A stretch of 64,000 bases of DNA from Sphaerisporangium aureirubrum (GTDB lineage: Bacteria > Actinomycetota > Actinomycetes > Streptosporangiales > Streptosporangiaceae): NCBI RefSeq assembly GCF_042658925.1, contig NZ_JBHSRF010000005.1, positions 1 through 64,000 of the forward strand, given 5' to 3'. The translations under genes and the position numbers were made by a program. The stretch's first letter is position 1. Every line of letters begins with the position of its first letter. A model generated the notes under the pieces. It worked only from the letters and a program-made list of their open reading frames with translations. It did no database searches and was not told where the DNA came from. Shown here in pieces: positions 1-8,342 of the stretch.

Positions 1-138
1 CCCCCTGCTCCGCCCCCGCGACCCCGCGACGTAGACGGCGAGCCCAGCACCGCCGCACGGCACCCAACCCGCCAGCGGGGAGTGTAGGTCCGATCGAGCA
101 GGCCGCTAGGCGAGGTGTGCCGGACCGCTCAAGGCATC

Positions 139-694
139 GTCCTCGCCTCCAGGCGCCAGGGCGCCTTCCGGCTCGGGCTGTGTTTCCCAGGGGGCTTCGC
201 CCCCCTCGCCCCCCGAACCCCCGGACAGTTGGCCACCGCACATCCGTACGCACCGCCCTGTCCTTTCGTACCCCCTGCACCCCCAGACCGGCGCAGACCC
301 AGGCAAGACGATGTATGGCGACTCCCGCCGCCGTCGTACGGAGCCCAACCGGGTCAATGAGGGGGTACCGGGGCGTTCAGGACATGGTCCTCGCCTCCAG
401 GCGCCAGGGCGCCTTCCGGCTCGGGCTGTTTTCCCAGGGGGCTTCGCCCCCCTCGCCCCCCGGACGGTCGGCCACCGCACATCCGTACACACCCCGCCCG
501 ACCCTCGTGGTCCCCCCGAACCACCCCGTCTCCGGCGCCGGCGCGCTGAGACGTCGTACGGCGGATTCCGGCGCCGGCGTACGGCGCCTAGCCGGTCAGC
601 GAGGAGCGCCAGACCGGTCAGCGAGAGGGGCATGCCGAGCCGCTCAGGCAGTGGTTCTCGCTTTCAGGCGCCAGGGCGCTCTTTCGGCCCCGGA
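139..694. repeat. Tandemly spaced structured repeat, two copies plus a third partial
   Basis: Two closely matching copies lie at 139-249 and 387-488, a period of 248 bases, and a shorter diverged third begins near 651. Each full copy contains the short palindrome AGGCGCC-AG-GGCGCCT followed by a hairpin GGGGGC-TTC-GCCCCC, then a shared tail ending in a CACATCCGTAC block. The first copy is about 9 bases longer because of a C-rich insertion. Bases 1-719 hold no gene I can support: open frames here are low-complexity Arg/Pro/Gly products of the repeat. The element resembles extragenic palindromic repeats more than coding DNA. Confidence 0.7.
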
Positions 695-719
695 CGAGGG
701 ACGGCGAGGTATGCGGGAA

Positions 720-1181
720 TCATGGCTCCACCTCGCGGTCAGCGATGACGGGAAGGGACTCGTGGAGGCCGACCGGGAGCGGGGCGGTGAGGATGAACCA
801 TACGGTCTTGCCGGGCTTGCCACCCGGTTCAGGCCACACCCCCCAACTGGTGGCCAGAGCGCGGATGATCGCGAGCCCCCGTCCACCGGTGTCGTCAGGG
901 CTGGACGCACGTAGGCACAGGGGATCGCCACCCCCGTCATGCACCGTGCCGGCCAGCATCGCAGGCCCGATGACGTTCAGCGCCAGCACGATCGGTGCGG
1001 CGCCGTGCACCAGGGCGTTGGTGACGAGCTCGCTCACGAGCAACTCGGCGTCGGAGATCAGAGCGGGCACCCCCCACTCGGTTAGGGCCGCGCGCACAAG
1101 GGCACGAGTCTCGGCCACAGCCTCTGGAGCGTGGGGCACGTCCCAGCAGCGGCCGGGATAAACGGCCAAGAAATCGGTCAT
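720..1181 (-). CDS. RsbW-like ATP-binding protein (HATPase_c_2)
   Basis: A protein of about 153 residues of the GHKL ATPase family, like anti-sigma serine kinases of the RsbW/SpoIIAB type. The N-box reads LLVSELVTNALVHG, an Asp-Gly-Gly-Gly G1-like segment follows, and the G2 box is GGRGLAIIRALATSWG near the C-terminus. The ATG at 1181 is preferred over longer in-frame options because GGGAGA sits just upstream (1185-1190). It is divergent from an XRE-DUF5753 gene and a DUF397 gene, a neighbourhood very common in Streptomyces and relatives. Its partner, whether a sigma factor or something else, cannot be told from sequence. Confidence 0.85.
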   Translation of the reverse strand: MTDFLAVYPGRCWDVPHAPEAVAETRALVRAALTEWGVPALISDAELLVSELVTNALVHGAAPIVLALNVIGPAMLAGTVHDGGGDPLCLRASSPDDTGGRGLAIIRALATSWGVWPEPGGKPGKTVWFILTAPLPVGLHESLPVIADREVEP

Positions 1182-1526
1182 ACGGTCTCCCTGACGATCC
1201 CCACGTGGGGGAGGGACAGCGGGGGATCCCCAGAGAGTGAGCGACCGAGCGCCGGTAAGCCGTCCAGATCGCCACCGCGTCGATGCTCTGATGCCGTCCG
1301 GTCGCACGACGCACCAGCGAGCACACCGAATCTCATCGAGATACCGAAAGCCCGCAGTTCACCGAACGCCGTGAGTCACCGGTCGTACACTCCCTGTGGT
1401 GTAAGGCGAGACCCATAGTGACTTGCAAATTCCGTCAAGCGCAATACCTAAAGCAAGCAATACCCAAATGTCTGTTAGGCTGCATTTCTTCGCCTTTGGT
1501 CCCGTAAGACGGCAATGGGAGCCCGC
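1182..1526. promoter_or_regulatory. Divergent intergenic region with an 8-bp direct repeat
   Basis: This 345-base gap separates two divergent regulatory genes, so it must hold promoters for both. The right half is richer in A and T than its surroundings. The octamer GCAATACC occurs at 1441-1448 and again at 1457-1464, a 16-base spacing, each preceded by a CAAG(C) context. Its place about 65-85 bases upstream of the XRE start makes it a candidate autoregulatory operator. No convincing -35/-10 pair was found. Confidence 0.3.
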
Positions 1527-2381
1527 ATGTCGCACAGCCCCACGGTCAGGCGCCGTCGGCTTTCTCTGGCACTACTCCAGTTCAGGGACGCAGCAGGCCT
1601 GAACTCCAAGGAAGCCGCGAAACAACTCGGCTGGCAGCCGAGCAAACTGACCCGCATCGAACGCAACGAGTGGCGCAAGCCCACCATCGGCGACGTAATG
1701 GACATGCTGGATCTGTACGGCGTCAAAGACGAACGCACCCGAACCGCCATGACCCAGCTAGTACGCGAAAGCAACCGCCGCGGCTGGTGGGAGGAAGAAT
1801 TCCAAGGCATCCTCGGCGGCGCCCTGGTAGGGCTCGAATGGGAAGCAGCCGAGATCAACAGCTTCGAGATCGTAGTAGTTCCCGGCCTACTCCAAACCGA
1901 GGCCTACGCAGCCGCCGTCTTCAGAGGCGGCCGCGTACTACGAGAGGAAGAAATCACCCGTCGAGTCGCCGCCCGCCTGGCCCGCCAACGAATCCTCACC
2001 CGCGAGGACCCACCCTCCCTAGCGGTGGTCATCGACGAAGCCGCCCTACGCAAGCACGTAGGCGGCCACACCGTCATGCGCGACCAACTGCAACACCTAC
2101 GCCAACTCGCCGAGGCCCCCAACATCAGCCTCCAGGTACTCCCCGACGCCGTAGGCGCACACGCCAGCATGGAGGGCAACTTCACGATCCTCAACTACCG
2201 CGCCCCGAAAGACGACCCAAGCATCGTCTACGTCGGAATTGGAGTCGCCGGCGACCTGTACCTAGAGCAACCCGAAGATGTCGCCCACTATCGCGAAATG
2301 TACGGCTACCTCCGCGCCTCTGCCCTGAGCGCAGTCGACTCGGTGTCATACATTGAAGAGCTGATCAGACACCTGAAGTAG
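1527..2381 (+). CDS. XRE-family regulator with C-terminal DUF5753
   Basis: A predicted DNA-binding protein of about 284 residues. The N-terminal helix-turn-helix spans roughly residues 10-70 (LNSKEAAKQLGWQPSKLTRI is the recognition region). The remainder is DUF5753, including the typical ALVGLEWEAAEINSFE and VVPGLLQTEAYAA segments. The ATG at 1527 has GGGAG six bases upstream; an in-frame ATG at 1515 lacks a site. Codon choice is unusual for this window, with many A-ending codons (CTA, GTA, CGA), as also in the following gene, which may indicate separate origin. The pair with DUF397 forms a two-gene operon. Confidence 0.9.
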   Translation: MSHSPTVRRRRLSLALLQFRDAAGLNSKEAAKQLGWQPSKLTRIERNEWRKPTIGDVMDMLDLYGVKDERTRTAMTQLVRESNRRGWWEEEFQGILGGALVGLEWEAAEINSFEIVVVPGLLQTEAYAAAVFRGGRVLREEEITRRVAARLARQRILTREDPPSLAVVIDEAALRKHVGGHTVMRDQLQHLRQLAEAPNISLQVLPDAVGAHASMEGNFTILNYRAPKDDPSIVYVGIGVAGDLYLEQPEDVAHYREMYGYLRASALSAVDSVSYIEELIRHLK

Positions 2382-2393
2382 ACAGGACCCCCC

Positions 2394-2603
2394 ATGGACC
2401 TCACCCAGTCCTCGCTCCCCTGGCGCAAGTCGTCTCACAGCACGGCAAACAGCGAAAACTGCGTCGAGGTAGCACAGCTCGCAGACGGCGCCCGGGCCAT
2501 ACGCGACAGCAAGACCCCTTCAGGCCCAGTACTGATCTTTTCCGGCAAAGAGTGGCGCACATTCGCCGAAGACATCAAGCGCGACGGCCATCACCACATC
2601 TGA
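2394..2603 (+). CDS. DUF397 domain protein
   Basis: A 69-residue protein that is essentially one DUF397 domain: LPWRKSSHSTANSENCVEVA at the N-terminus, then RDSKTPSGPVLIFSGKEW. It begins 12 bases after the XRE-DUF5753 gene and is surely co-transcribed. Such pairs are often compared with toxin-antitoxin or developmental-control modules (the WhiJ/BldB-associated families in Streptomyces), but the molecular role is not established. Length and domain match the family closely. Confidence 0.9.
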   Translation: MDLTQSSLPWRKSSHSTANSENCVEVAQLADGARAIRDSKTPSGPVLIFSGKEWRTFAEDIKRDGHHHI

Positions 2604-2750
2604 CCCGGCAGGGCGTGGGATGGGCGGCCCAGCGCTGTCCGTGAGGACGTTCCCAGCGCCACTCACGCCTGTTCACAGCCGAAGTCGGACGAGTCACCAA
2701 AGTGATAGTTCCGTCGAACGGCTTACATTCGGCATTCACCTTCAGGTCGA

Positions 2751-4016
2751 ATGTTTGCTGTGACATCACGGCAAGCGCGTCTGCGGCGGGCCTGGATCTG
2801 GTCGGTCAGCGTGGTCGTCATCGTCGTCATCGCCACCGTGGCCTTCTACCTGCTCGCCGGCGCACCCGACTCCGCCTGGTGGCGTCCGATCCTGGATCGG
2901 CTTCCCCGCTACATGGTGCCGCCGTACTCCACAGCGGATCTCCCTTCCGTGGCGCTCACCACTCTCGCGGCCGTCGCCCTCCTGATCGGCGTCGGTTGCT
3001 GGTTCGCAGGCGGACTGCGTCAACGCCGCGGCCTGCGGCCACTCGTGCCGGGGGAGATCGAAGCCCGCCTGTCTGAGGAATCCTTCGACGCGCTCATCCC
3101 CGAACCGGGGACTCTTCTTCGGCGGATGAGCACCTGGGGCCTCGTCCTCGGGTTGCTGCTGGCGGCAGGGGGTCTGGTCTACGCCGACGCCAGGTCTACG
3201 AGGACCTCGCAACAAGGAGAGAGCGCCAACAGGTACACCAAGGCCGTGGAGCAGCTCAGTTCCGCGAAGATCGAGGTCCGCCTGGACGCGATCCACACGC
3301 TGCGACGTCTGGCGCGGAATTCTCAACGAGATCGCGTGACGACCGTCAATGTCATGGCCGCATACATACGCGAGCACCATTCGATGTCGAAGCTCCCGTC
3401 GCTCGGGCAGCCTGTCACAGACGTACAGATGGCTCTGACCGTACTCGGCAGCGTCTACGACGCGCCGAGCATCGAGCTGGGACACGAATGGGCCTGCGGC
3501 TGCGACTTGGCGCATATTCGTGTACCAGGCGCGGATCTGAGCGGCCTGAACCTCGGCACGGCCATCCTGACCCAGGCAGACCTGAGTGGGACCCATCTGA
3601 ACGGGGCCAACCTGGCCTACACGGACCTGTCCGGCGCCAATCTGCACAAGGCGTATCTGGAGCATGCGGACTTGCCCCACGCGGTCCTGTTCATGGCAGA
3701 CCTCAGCGAGGCGAACCTGAACGCCGCGGACCTGCGTGGAGTGGACCTGTTCAAGGCGGACCTGACTCAGGCGAACCTGAGCTGGGCGAACCTGAGCGGT
3801 GTGGACCTGTTCAGCGCCAACCTGCGCGGGGCAGACCTGCGCCACGCGAACCTGAGTGGAGCGAGCCTACGCGGGGCGGACCTACGTGGGGCGGACCTGA
3901 AGGACGTGAACCTCAAGGGCGCGGACCTGACGGGTGCGAACGTGACCAAGACGAACCTGAGCGCGGCCGAGACCGACCACGAGACCAAGCTCCCCGCAGA
4001 GGCCCCTGGGATGTGA
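2751..4016 (+). CDS. Membrane-anchored pentapeptide-repeat protein
   Basis: A 421-residue protein with three hydrophobic segments near residues 17-38, 63-86 and 125-146. A polar linker follows, then from about residue 259 to 405 a long run of A(D/N)LXX pentapeptides that should fold as a right-handed quadrilateral beta-helix. The linker at about 160-240 carries helical sequence with RLDAIHTLRRLARNS, as seen in other pentapeptide proteins with a membrane-proximal segment. Molecular role unknown; the family includes DNA-mimicking gyrase protectors, but the membrane anchor argues for a scaffold or signalling role. It stands alone between DUF397 and the convergent 4160 gene. Confidence 0.85.
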   Translation: MFAVTSRQARLRRAWIWSVSVVVIVVIATVAFYLLAGAPDSAWWRPILDRLPRYMVPPYSTADLPSVALTTLAAVALLIGVGCWFAGGLRQRRGLRPLVPGEIEARLSEESFDALIPEPGTLLRRMSTWGLVLGLLLAAGGLVYADARSTRTSQQGESANRYTKAVEQLSSAKIEVRLDAIHTLRRLARNSQRDRVTTVNVMAAYIREHHSMSKLPSLGQPVTDVQMALTVLGSVYDAPSIELGHEWACGCDLAHIRVPGADLSGLNLGTAILTQADLSGTHLNGANLAYTDLSGANLHKAYLEHADLPHAVLFMADLSEANLNAADLRGVDLFKADLTQANLSWANLSGVDLFSANLRGADLRHANLSGASLRGADLRGADLKDVNLKGADLTGANVTKTNLSAAETDHETKLPAEAPGM

Positions 4017-4159
4017 GTGGGAAGGTCGGACCGGGTTCCGGACTGGTGTCGATGCGCTCTTTACGCAGCCAGACGTAGATGGTCCGGCTAAGACAACCCC
4101 ACCGAGGCTGGGGCACATCGAAGCCTCCAGCGATCCCGGCGCGGTTCAGTTTCAGATTG

Positions 4160-5911
4160 TCATTGGTGGCATTTGTCGCAGTGGACGTCGTCGGGGGGAT
4201 GGTTGGTTGTGAGTTGTTTGAGCCAGTCGGTCAGGCGGGTGTCTTGGACCTTGAGGGTGTAGAAGGTGTCGAACTCGAAGAGGCCGTGGCCGTTGCCGGG
4301 GGCTGTGTAGCTGTGGAGAGTCACGCCGGCGGTTTCGATCGCGGCTTCGTTGGTGTTGAGGACGGCCAGGAGGTTCGGGGGGGTTCCGGGCAGCCATTGG
4401 GTCACCTCTGCTGTGGCGGCGGGGTCGAAGGCGTGGTCGAAGCGGGACAGGACGAGCCGGGGGGCATGGTGGGCGGCTTGGATCCAGAAACGGGGGATGC
4501 TCCAGTCGTGGACGGTGACGCCGTCGACGGCCCATGCGGGGACGGCGTCGTAGGCGCCCCATGCCTTGCCGAGGATCTTGGTGTTGAAGTCGGGGTTGTC
4601 GGGCCAGGCGCCGGACTGTGCGGCGAACACCGTGACCTTGGCGTGCGGGAGTCGGTCGGTGACCAGGCCACCGTAGAGGGGGGCGGCGATCGAACCCGCG
4701 GTCTTGCCTATGACGACGACCTGAGCGGCGCTCGGATAGTGCGTGGCCAGGTGGTCGAGGGCCGCGGTGCCGTTGACGTAGCCGCGGTGCTGGACGGTCA
4801 GGGCCGGTGAGTACTTCTGGGCGACGTCGCCCAGGTGCGCGTCGCCGGTGCAGGAGGTCAGGAAGATGATCGAGTATCCGGCGAACGGGTTGTCGGCGCG
4901 GGTCAGGTCGAAGAAGCCGGACTGTTGGTCGTACGGTCTCTCGCCGCCTTGGTCGTTCCAGTCGTAGAACTCGTTCTCGCCCGGCTGGCCGGTGCTGGTG
5001 AAGGCGCACATCTCGGCGTCCCAGCAGACGCCCCCGCCGTTCAGGAACAGCACGACCCTGGTCGGATCGGCCTGCCGCTCCCAGAAGGAGAACCTGCTGC
5101 CGTCGGCGCACCGGCAGTCGCCTCGCGGCACGATCTGCCTCCACGCGTGCGCTGCGGTGCCGACGACCCCCGGCGGCGGCGCGGTGGGCTGGTCACCGGC
5201 ACCGCGGAAGGCGAACATCATGGCCCCGCCTACCAGCGGCACCAGAGCGGCGATGACGGTGAGCCGCCATCCGCGCCGCCGTTCCCGCTCACGGCCGGCC
5301 CACAGGAACGTCACGAGCGCGGTCGCGAGGACGGCGGTCCAGCGGTGGTGCGACGCCGTCCATTGCGGGTCGGCAGGCGGGAGGATCAGTGCCGCCGGGT
5401 GCGGCAGGAGCCAGGCGACGGTCGCGAGCAGCAGCACGGCCGGTGCCGCGATGACGCCGGTGTTCCCGTCGGCGGTGCGGCGTTGCGCGACGGCGGCCAG
5501 GGCGAGGGCGGCGGCCAGCAGGGCCGCGGCCTCCAGGGTCAACGCGGCGACGGGCAGGTGTTCGGCGGCGGGGTGGCCGGTCGACGTGGCGAGGCCGAGA
5601 GTGAGCGTCCACCACAGCGCGACGACCGGTACGGCCAGAGTGACCCGGATCAGGTTGCGGGCCAGGCGCGGGGTCGGCACGGCGGGGGTGCTGCGGGTGG
5701 CGGGGTCGTCGAGGAGGAACGCCGTGCCGAGCGCGACGCAGATCGCCGCGACGCGGGCCAGTGTGGTCAGGTGGGTGCCGGTCAGCCGTTCGGTCAGCGC
5801 TCCGGGTATGAGCAGGATGACCGGTCCCAGGGCGGCACCGGCCACCATCGGCCGCCACGTGACGGCGTGCGCGGTGGACCGCAGCAGGGGGTAGAGGGCC
5901 CGGGGGTTCAT
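4160..5911 (-). CDS. Membrane protein fused to pectinacetylesterase/Notum-like domain
   Basis: A 583-residue fusion. Residues 1-235 hold about seven hydrophobic segments and resemble the membrane half of an ABC-2 permease; residues 250-583 match the pectinacetylesterase (Notum) hydrolase family. In the second part GGGVCW (292-297) is the oxyanion-hole segment, Asp492 lies in an RFDHAFD context and His542 in GNGHGLFEFDTFYTL. The nucleophile elbow reads G-K-T-A-G-S (402-407), so the expected serine is Thr404. The domain may therefore be inactive or altered. The start codon shares one base with the stop of the upstream permease. It is the last gene of the sigma-factor operon. Confidence 0.8.
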   Translation of the reverse strand: MNPRALYPLLRSTAHAVTWRPMVAGAALGPVILLIPGALTERLTGTHLTTLARVAAICVALGTAFLLDDPATRSTPAVPTPRLARNLIRVTLAVPVVALWWTLTLGLATSTGHPAAEHLPVAALTLEAAALLAAALALAAVAQRRTADGNTGVIAAPAVLLLATVAWLLPHPAALILPPADPQWTASHHRWTAVLATALVTFLWAGRERERRRGWRLTVIAALVPLVGGAMMFAFRGAGDQPTAPPPGVVGTAAHAWRQIVPRGDCRCADGSRFSFWERQADPTRVVLFLNGGGVCWDAEMCAFTSTGQPGENEFYDWNDQGGERPYDQQSGFFDLTRADNPFAGYSIIFLTSCTGDAHLGDVAQKYSPALTVQHRGYVNGTAALDHLATHYPSAAQVVVIGKTAGSIAAPLYGGLVTDRLPHAKVTVFAAQSGAWPDNPDFNTKILGKAWGAYDAVPAWAVDGVTVHDWSIPRFWIQAAHHAPRLVLSRFDHAFDPAATAEVTQWLPGTPPNLLAVLNTNEAAIETAGVTLHSYTAPGNGHGLFEFDTFYTLKVQDTRLTDWLKQLTTNHPPDDVHCDKCHQ

Positions 5912-7491
5912 CAGCAGGCTGTGCTCGTGGCCGGGGCGGGTACGCCGAGGATCCGCGCGGCCTGCGCGGCGGTGGTGCCGGGTGCGGTCAGCGTGACCCA
6001 GGATCGCCGGACGCGGGCGGCGATGTCGGCGTGGGGGCGGGCCAGCGCGTGCGTCGCCACCGTGAGTTCGGCCGCCGGTACGTGGACGGTGGGGAACAGC
6101 TGCGTCTCGTAGAACGAGACGCCGTCTCGTTCACCGCGCGCCTCCTCGGCGAGCAGGCGCAGCCCGGTTTTGGCCTGTGCGCCGGTCTGCCCGGTGAGCC
6201 AGACGACGAGTACGCCCGCGCCGCCGCAGACGGTGGTGCCGCCGAGTTCCCCGGCGCGTGCCGCGCCGGTCCGGCCGGTGACCAGCCGGTACGCGACCTG
6301 CGCGGCGAGGTCGGCGGTGGCGCGGCCGTCACCCCATTGGGTGCCGACGCCGACCGCCCGGGGGGTTCCGGCGGCGGCGTCGTCCGCCTGCCACGCGGCG
6401 AGCAGCTCCGCCGGCCCGGTCCCGCGGTCGAAGGCCAGGACCACGACGCGTTGCCGGACGGTCAGCCGGGTGGACCGGGCCGTAGCGGGTACCTGGGCCA
6501 CGACGGCCTGTACGACCGTGTTCCACGCCGGGATCCAGCGGGTGAATCCCGCGAAGGCGCAGTAGGTGACGTGTCCGAGCTCCTGGCAGGTCTCGTGCTT
6601 GGACGGGTGTTTCATGACCGCGGCCCGTCCGGCGGCGACGGCGGCACTCGGCGGGGACAGCTGTGCCGTACCGCCCGCCACCGTGCAGGCCAGCGCCACC
6701 GCCCCGGCCACGGCCACCCGGACGCCACGGGCACCGGCGCGCAGCACGGCGGCGGCGGCCAGCAGCCCGGTCAGGCCGAGGAGATACCCGAGGTGGGCCG
6801 CGGCCGGACGGGCCATCAGGGATACCGGCGTGGGCATCTCGTGGGCCGGTCCGCCCTGCGGTGCCAGCCACAGGGCCTTTCCGCCGTGGAAGAGCGGTTC
6901 GAGGACGACGAGGCCGGTGAGCAGGACCAGCAGTGCCAGGGGCGCGAGGACCGCCGACCGGGTGAGCCGGCCCAGCAGTACGCCGAGCGCGCCGAGCAGC
7001 AGGACGGTGGCCGGCCCGATCGCGAGTTCGTACGGGTTCGGGTGGCCCGCGGCCGGAGCGCAGATCGCGAGGACCGCCATGCGGGCGACGATCAGGACGG
7101 CGCCGGCCAGGGCCAGTGGGAGCACGGCGAGCAGGTGCGCGAGGGTACGCGCGTGGTCCGGCAGGACGAGCACCTGGCTCAGGCCCGTGGTGCCGTCGCG
7201 CCGTGCCCGCAGCACGGCGAGGTTGCCGACGATCAGCGCCGCGCCGCCGAGCAGGATCATCATGCCTATCGCGCTGTCGCGGTCGAGTTCCTGCAGCACG
7301 GGATAGCGGGTGGTCCCGATCGCGAACCAGGCGGACACCCAGCTGCCGGCCAGCAAGAGGGTCGCGGCGAGGGTCACCGGGTGCCGGAGCATCCGTACCG
7401 ACTCCACCCGGGCCAGGGCCAGGACGGCCCGGCGCGGCGCCGTGGCGTCGGCCGCCGGGGTGCCGGGTGCCTCGGTCAGCACGACGGTCAT
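5911..7491 (-). CDS. ABC transporter permease with large soluble tail
   Basis: A 526-residue membrane protein. About six transmembrane segments fill residues 35-275 in ABC-2-like arrangement, followed by one near the middle and then a soluble domain of about 230 residues (roughly 295-526). That domain has cysteines, for example in KHETCQELGHVTYC, and no family I recognise. Its start overlaps the stop of the ATPase gene (ATGA), so it is almost certainly the membrane partner of that ATPase. The soluble tail probably faces outward and may contact substrate or the esterase-like domain encoded next. Confidence 0.8.
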   Translation of the reverse strand: MTVVLTEAPGTPAADATAPRRAVLALARVESVRMLRHPVTLAATLLLAGSWVSAWFAIGTTRYPVLQELDRDSAIGMMILLGGAALIVGNLAVLRARRDGTTGLSQVLVLPDHARTLAHLLAVLPLALAGAVLIVARMAVLAICAPAAGHPNPYELAIGPATVLLLGALGVLLGRLTRSAVLAPLALLVLLTGLVVLEPLFHGGKALWLAPQGGPAHEMPTPVSLMARPAAAHLGYLLGLTGLLAAAAVLRAGARGVRVAVAGAVALACTVAGGTAQLSPPSAAVAAGRAAVMKHPSKHETCQELGHVTYCAFAGFTRWIPAWNTVVQAVVAQVPATARSTRLTVRQRVVVLAFDRGTGPAELLAAWQADDAAAGTPRAVGVGTQWGDGRATADLAAQVAYRLVTGRTGAARAGELGGTTVCGGAGVLVVWLTGQTGAQAKTGLRLLAEEARGERDGVSFYETQLFPTVHVPAAELTVATHALARPHADIAARVRRSWVTLTAPGTTAAQAARILGVPAPATSTAC

Positions 7492-8342
7492 GCCGCACGT
7501 CCATCGAGGCTCGCGGAGTCGAGCAGCATCAGGTAACCGTCCTCGATGCTCGGGTCGACCAGCCGCGCGTCAGGCGGCGGGTCGCCGATGTTGTGGTAGT
7601 CACCGTTGCCGGTGCGCCACGCGGCGAGCGCGCCGTCCGCGCGGGCCGGGCTCGTCCACACCCGGTCGCGCGCCACGCCGGCCAGCGCCACCGGCTCGCC
7701 CTCGAACCGGATCCGGCCCTGGTTCAGGACGATGACGCGCTGGCATACGGTGGCCACGTCCTCGGTCTGGTGGGTGGACAGCAGCACGGTACGGCCCTCG
7801 CCGGTATGCGCGATGAGCTCGCGGAACCGCAGCCGCTGCTCGGGATCCAGGCCGACGGTGGGCTCGTCGAGGATCACCAGTGCCGGGTCGCCGAGCAGTG
7901 CCGCGGCAAGCCCGACGCGCTGGCGCATCCCCCCGGACAGGGTTTTGATCTTCTTGCCACGCTGGTCGTCCAGGCCGGCCGCGTGCAGCACTCGGCGTAC
8001 TTCGTCGTGCCGGCCGTCCACGATCTCCTTGAGGATCGCGATGTAGTCGACGAACTCGAACGCGGTGAAGTGCTGGTGGAAGCCGGGGTTCTGCGGCAGG
8101 TACCCGAGGCGGCGCCGGACCGCCAGCCGCCCGGCGGCGCCACGTGGGTCCGCGCCGAGGATGCGCAACCGCCCGGCGTCCGCCGGGATCGCGGTGGCCA
8201 GGATGCGCAGCAGCGTGGTCTTGCCCGCGCCGTTCGGCCCGAGCAGCCCGGTGACCCCGTCGTGCAGCGTGAACGACACGTCCTCCAGTGCTGCCGTACG
8301 TCCGAACCGCAGTGACAGTCCCTCGGCCCGCACCGTCGTCAC
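7488..8342 (-). CDS. ABC transporter ATP-binding protein
   Basis: A 284-residue nucleotide-binding subunit. Walker A is GPNGAGKTT, the Q-loop region LPQNPGFHQHFTAFEFVDY, the signature LSGGMRQR and Walker B LVILDEPTVGLDP, with the switch histidine in LSTHQTEDV. It resembles CcmA/NatA-type export ATPases. The start is GTG at 8342, with AGGAGGA upstream and a GTGA overlap with the anti-sigma gene; upstream in-frame reading is only a shadow of that gene. The C-terminal 70 residues form an accessory tail common in ABC-2 exporters of this kind. Confidence 0.93.
   Translation of the reverse strand: MTTVRAEGLSLRFGRTAALEDVSFTLHDGVTGLLGPNGAGKTTLLRILATAIPADAGRLRILGADPRGAAGRLAVRRRLGYLPQNPGFHQHFTAFEFVDYIAILKEIVDGRHDEVRRVLHAAGLDDQRGKKIKTLSGGMRQRVGLAAALLGDPALVILDEPTVGLDPEQRLRFRELIAHTGEGRTVLLSTHQTEDVATVCQRVIVLNQGRIRFEGEPVALAGVARDRVWTSPARADGALAAWRTGNGDYHNIGDPPPDARLVDPSIEDGYLMLLDSASLDGRAA

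Noticed and set aside
106..633. Open frame of 175 residues on the minus strand across the start repeats
   Set aside because: Product is Arg/Gly/Pro low complexity with repeats copied from the DNA repeat; no ribosome binding site or family.
4835..6112. Plus-strand open frame of 425 residues
   Set aside because: Antisense shadow of the esterase fusion; Gly/Arg-rich with no domain.
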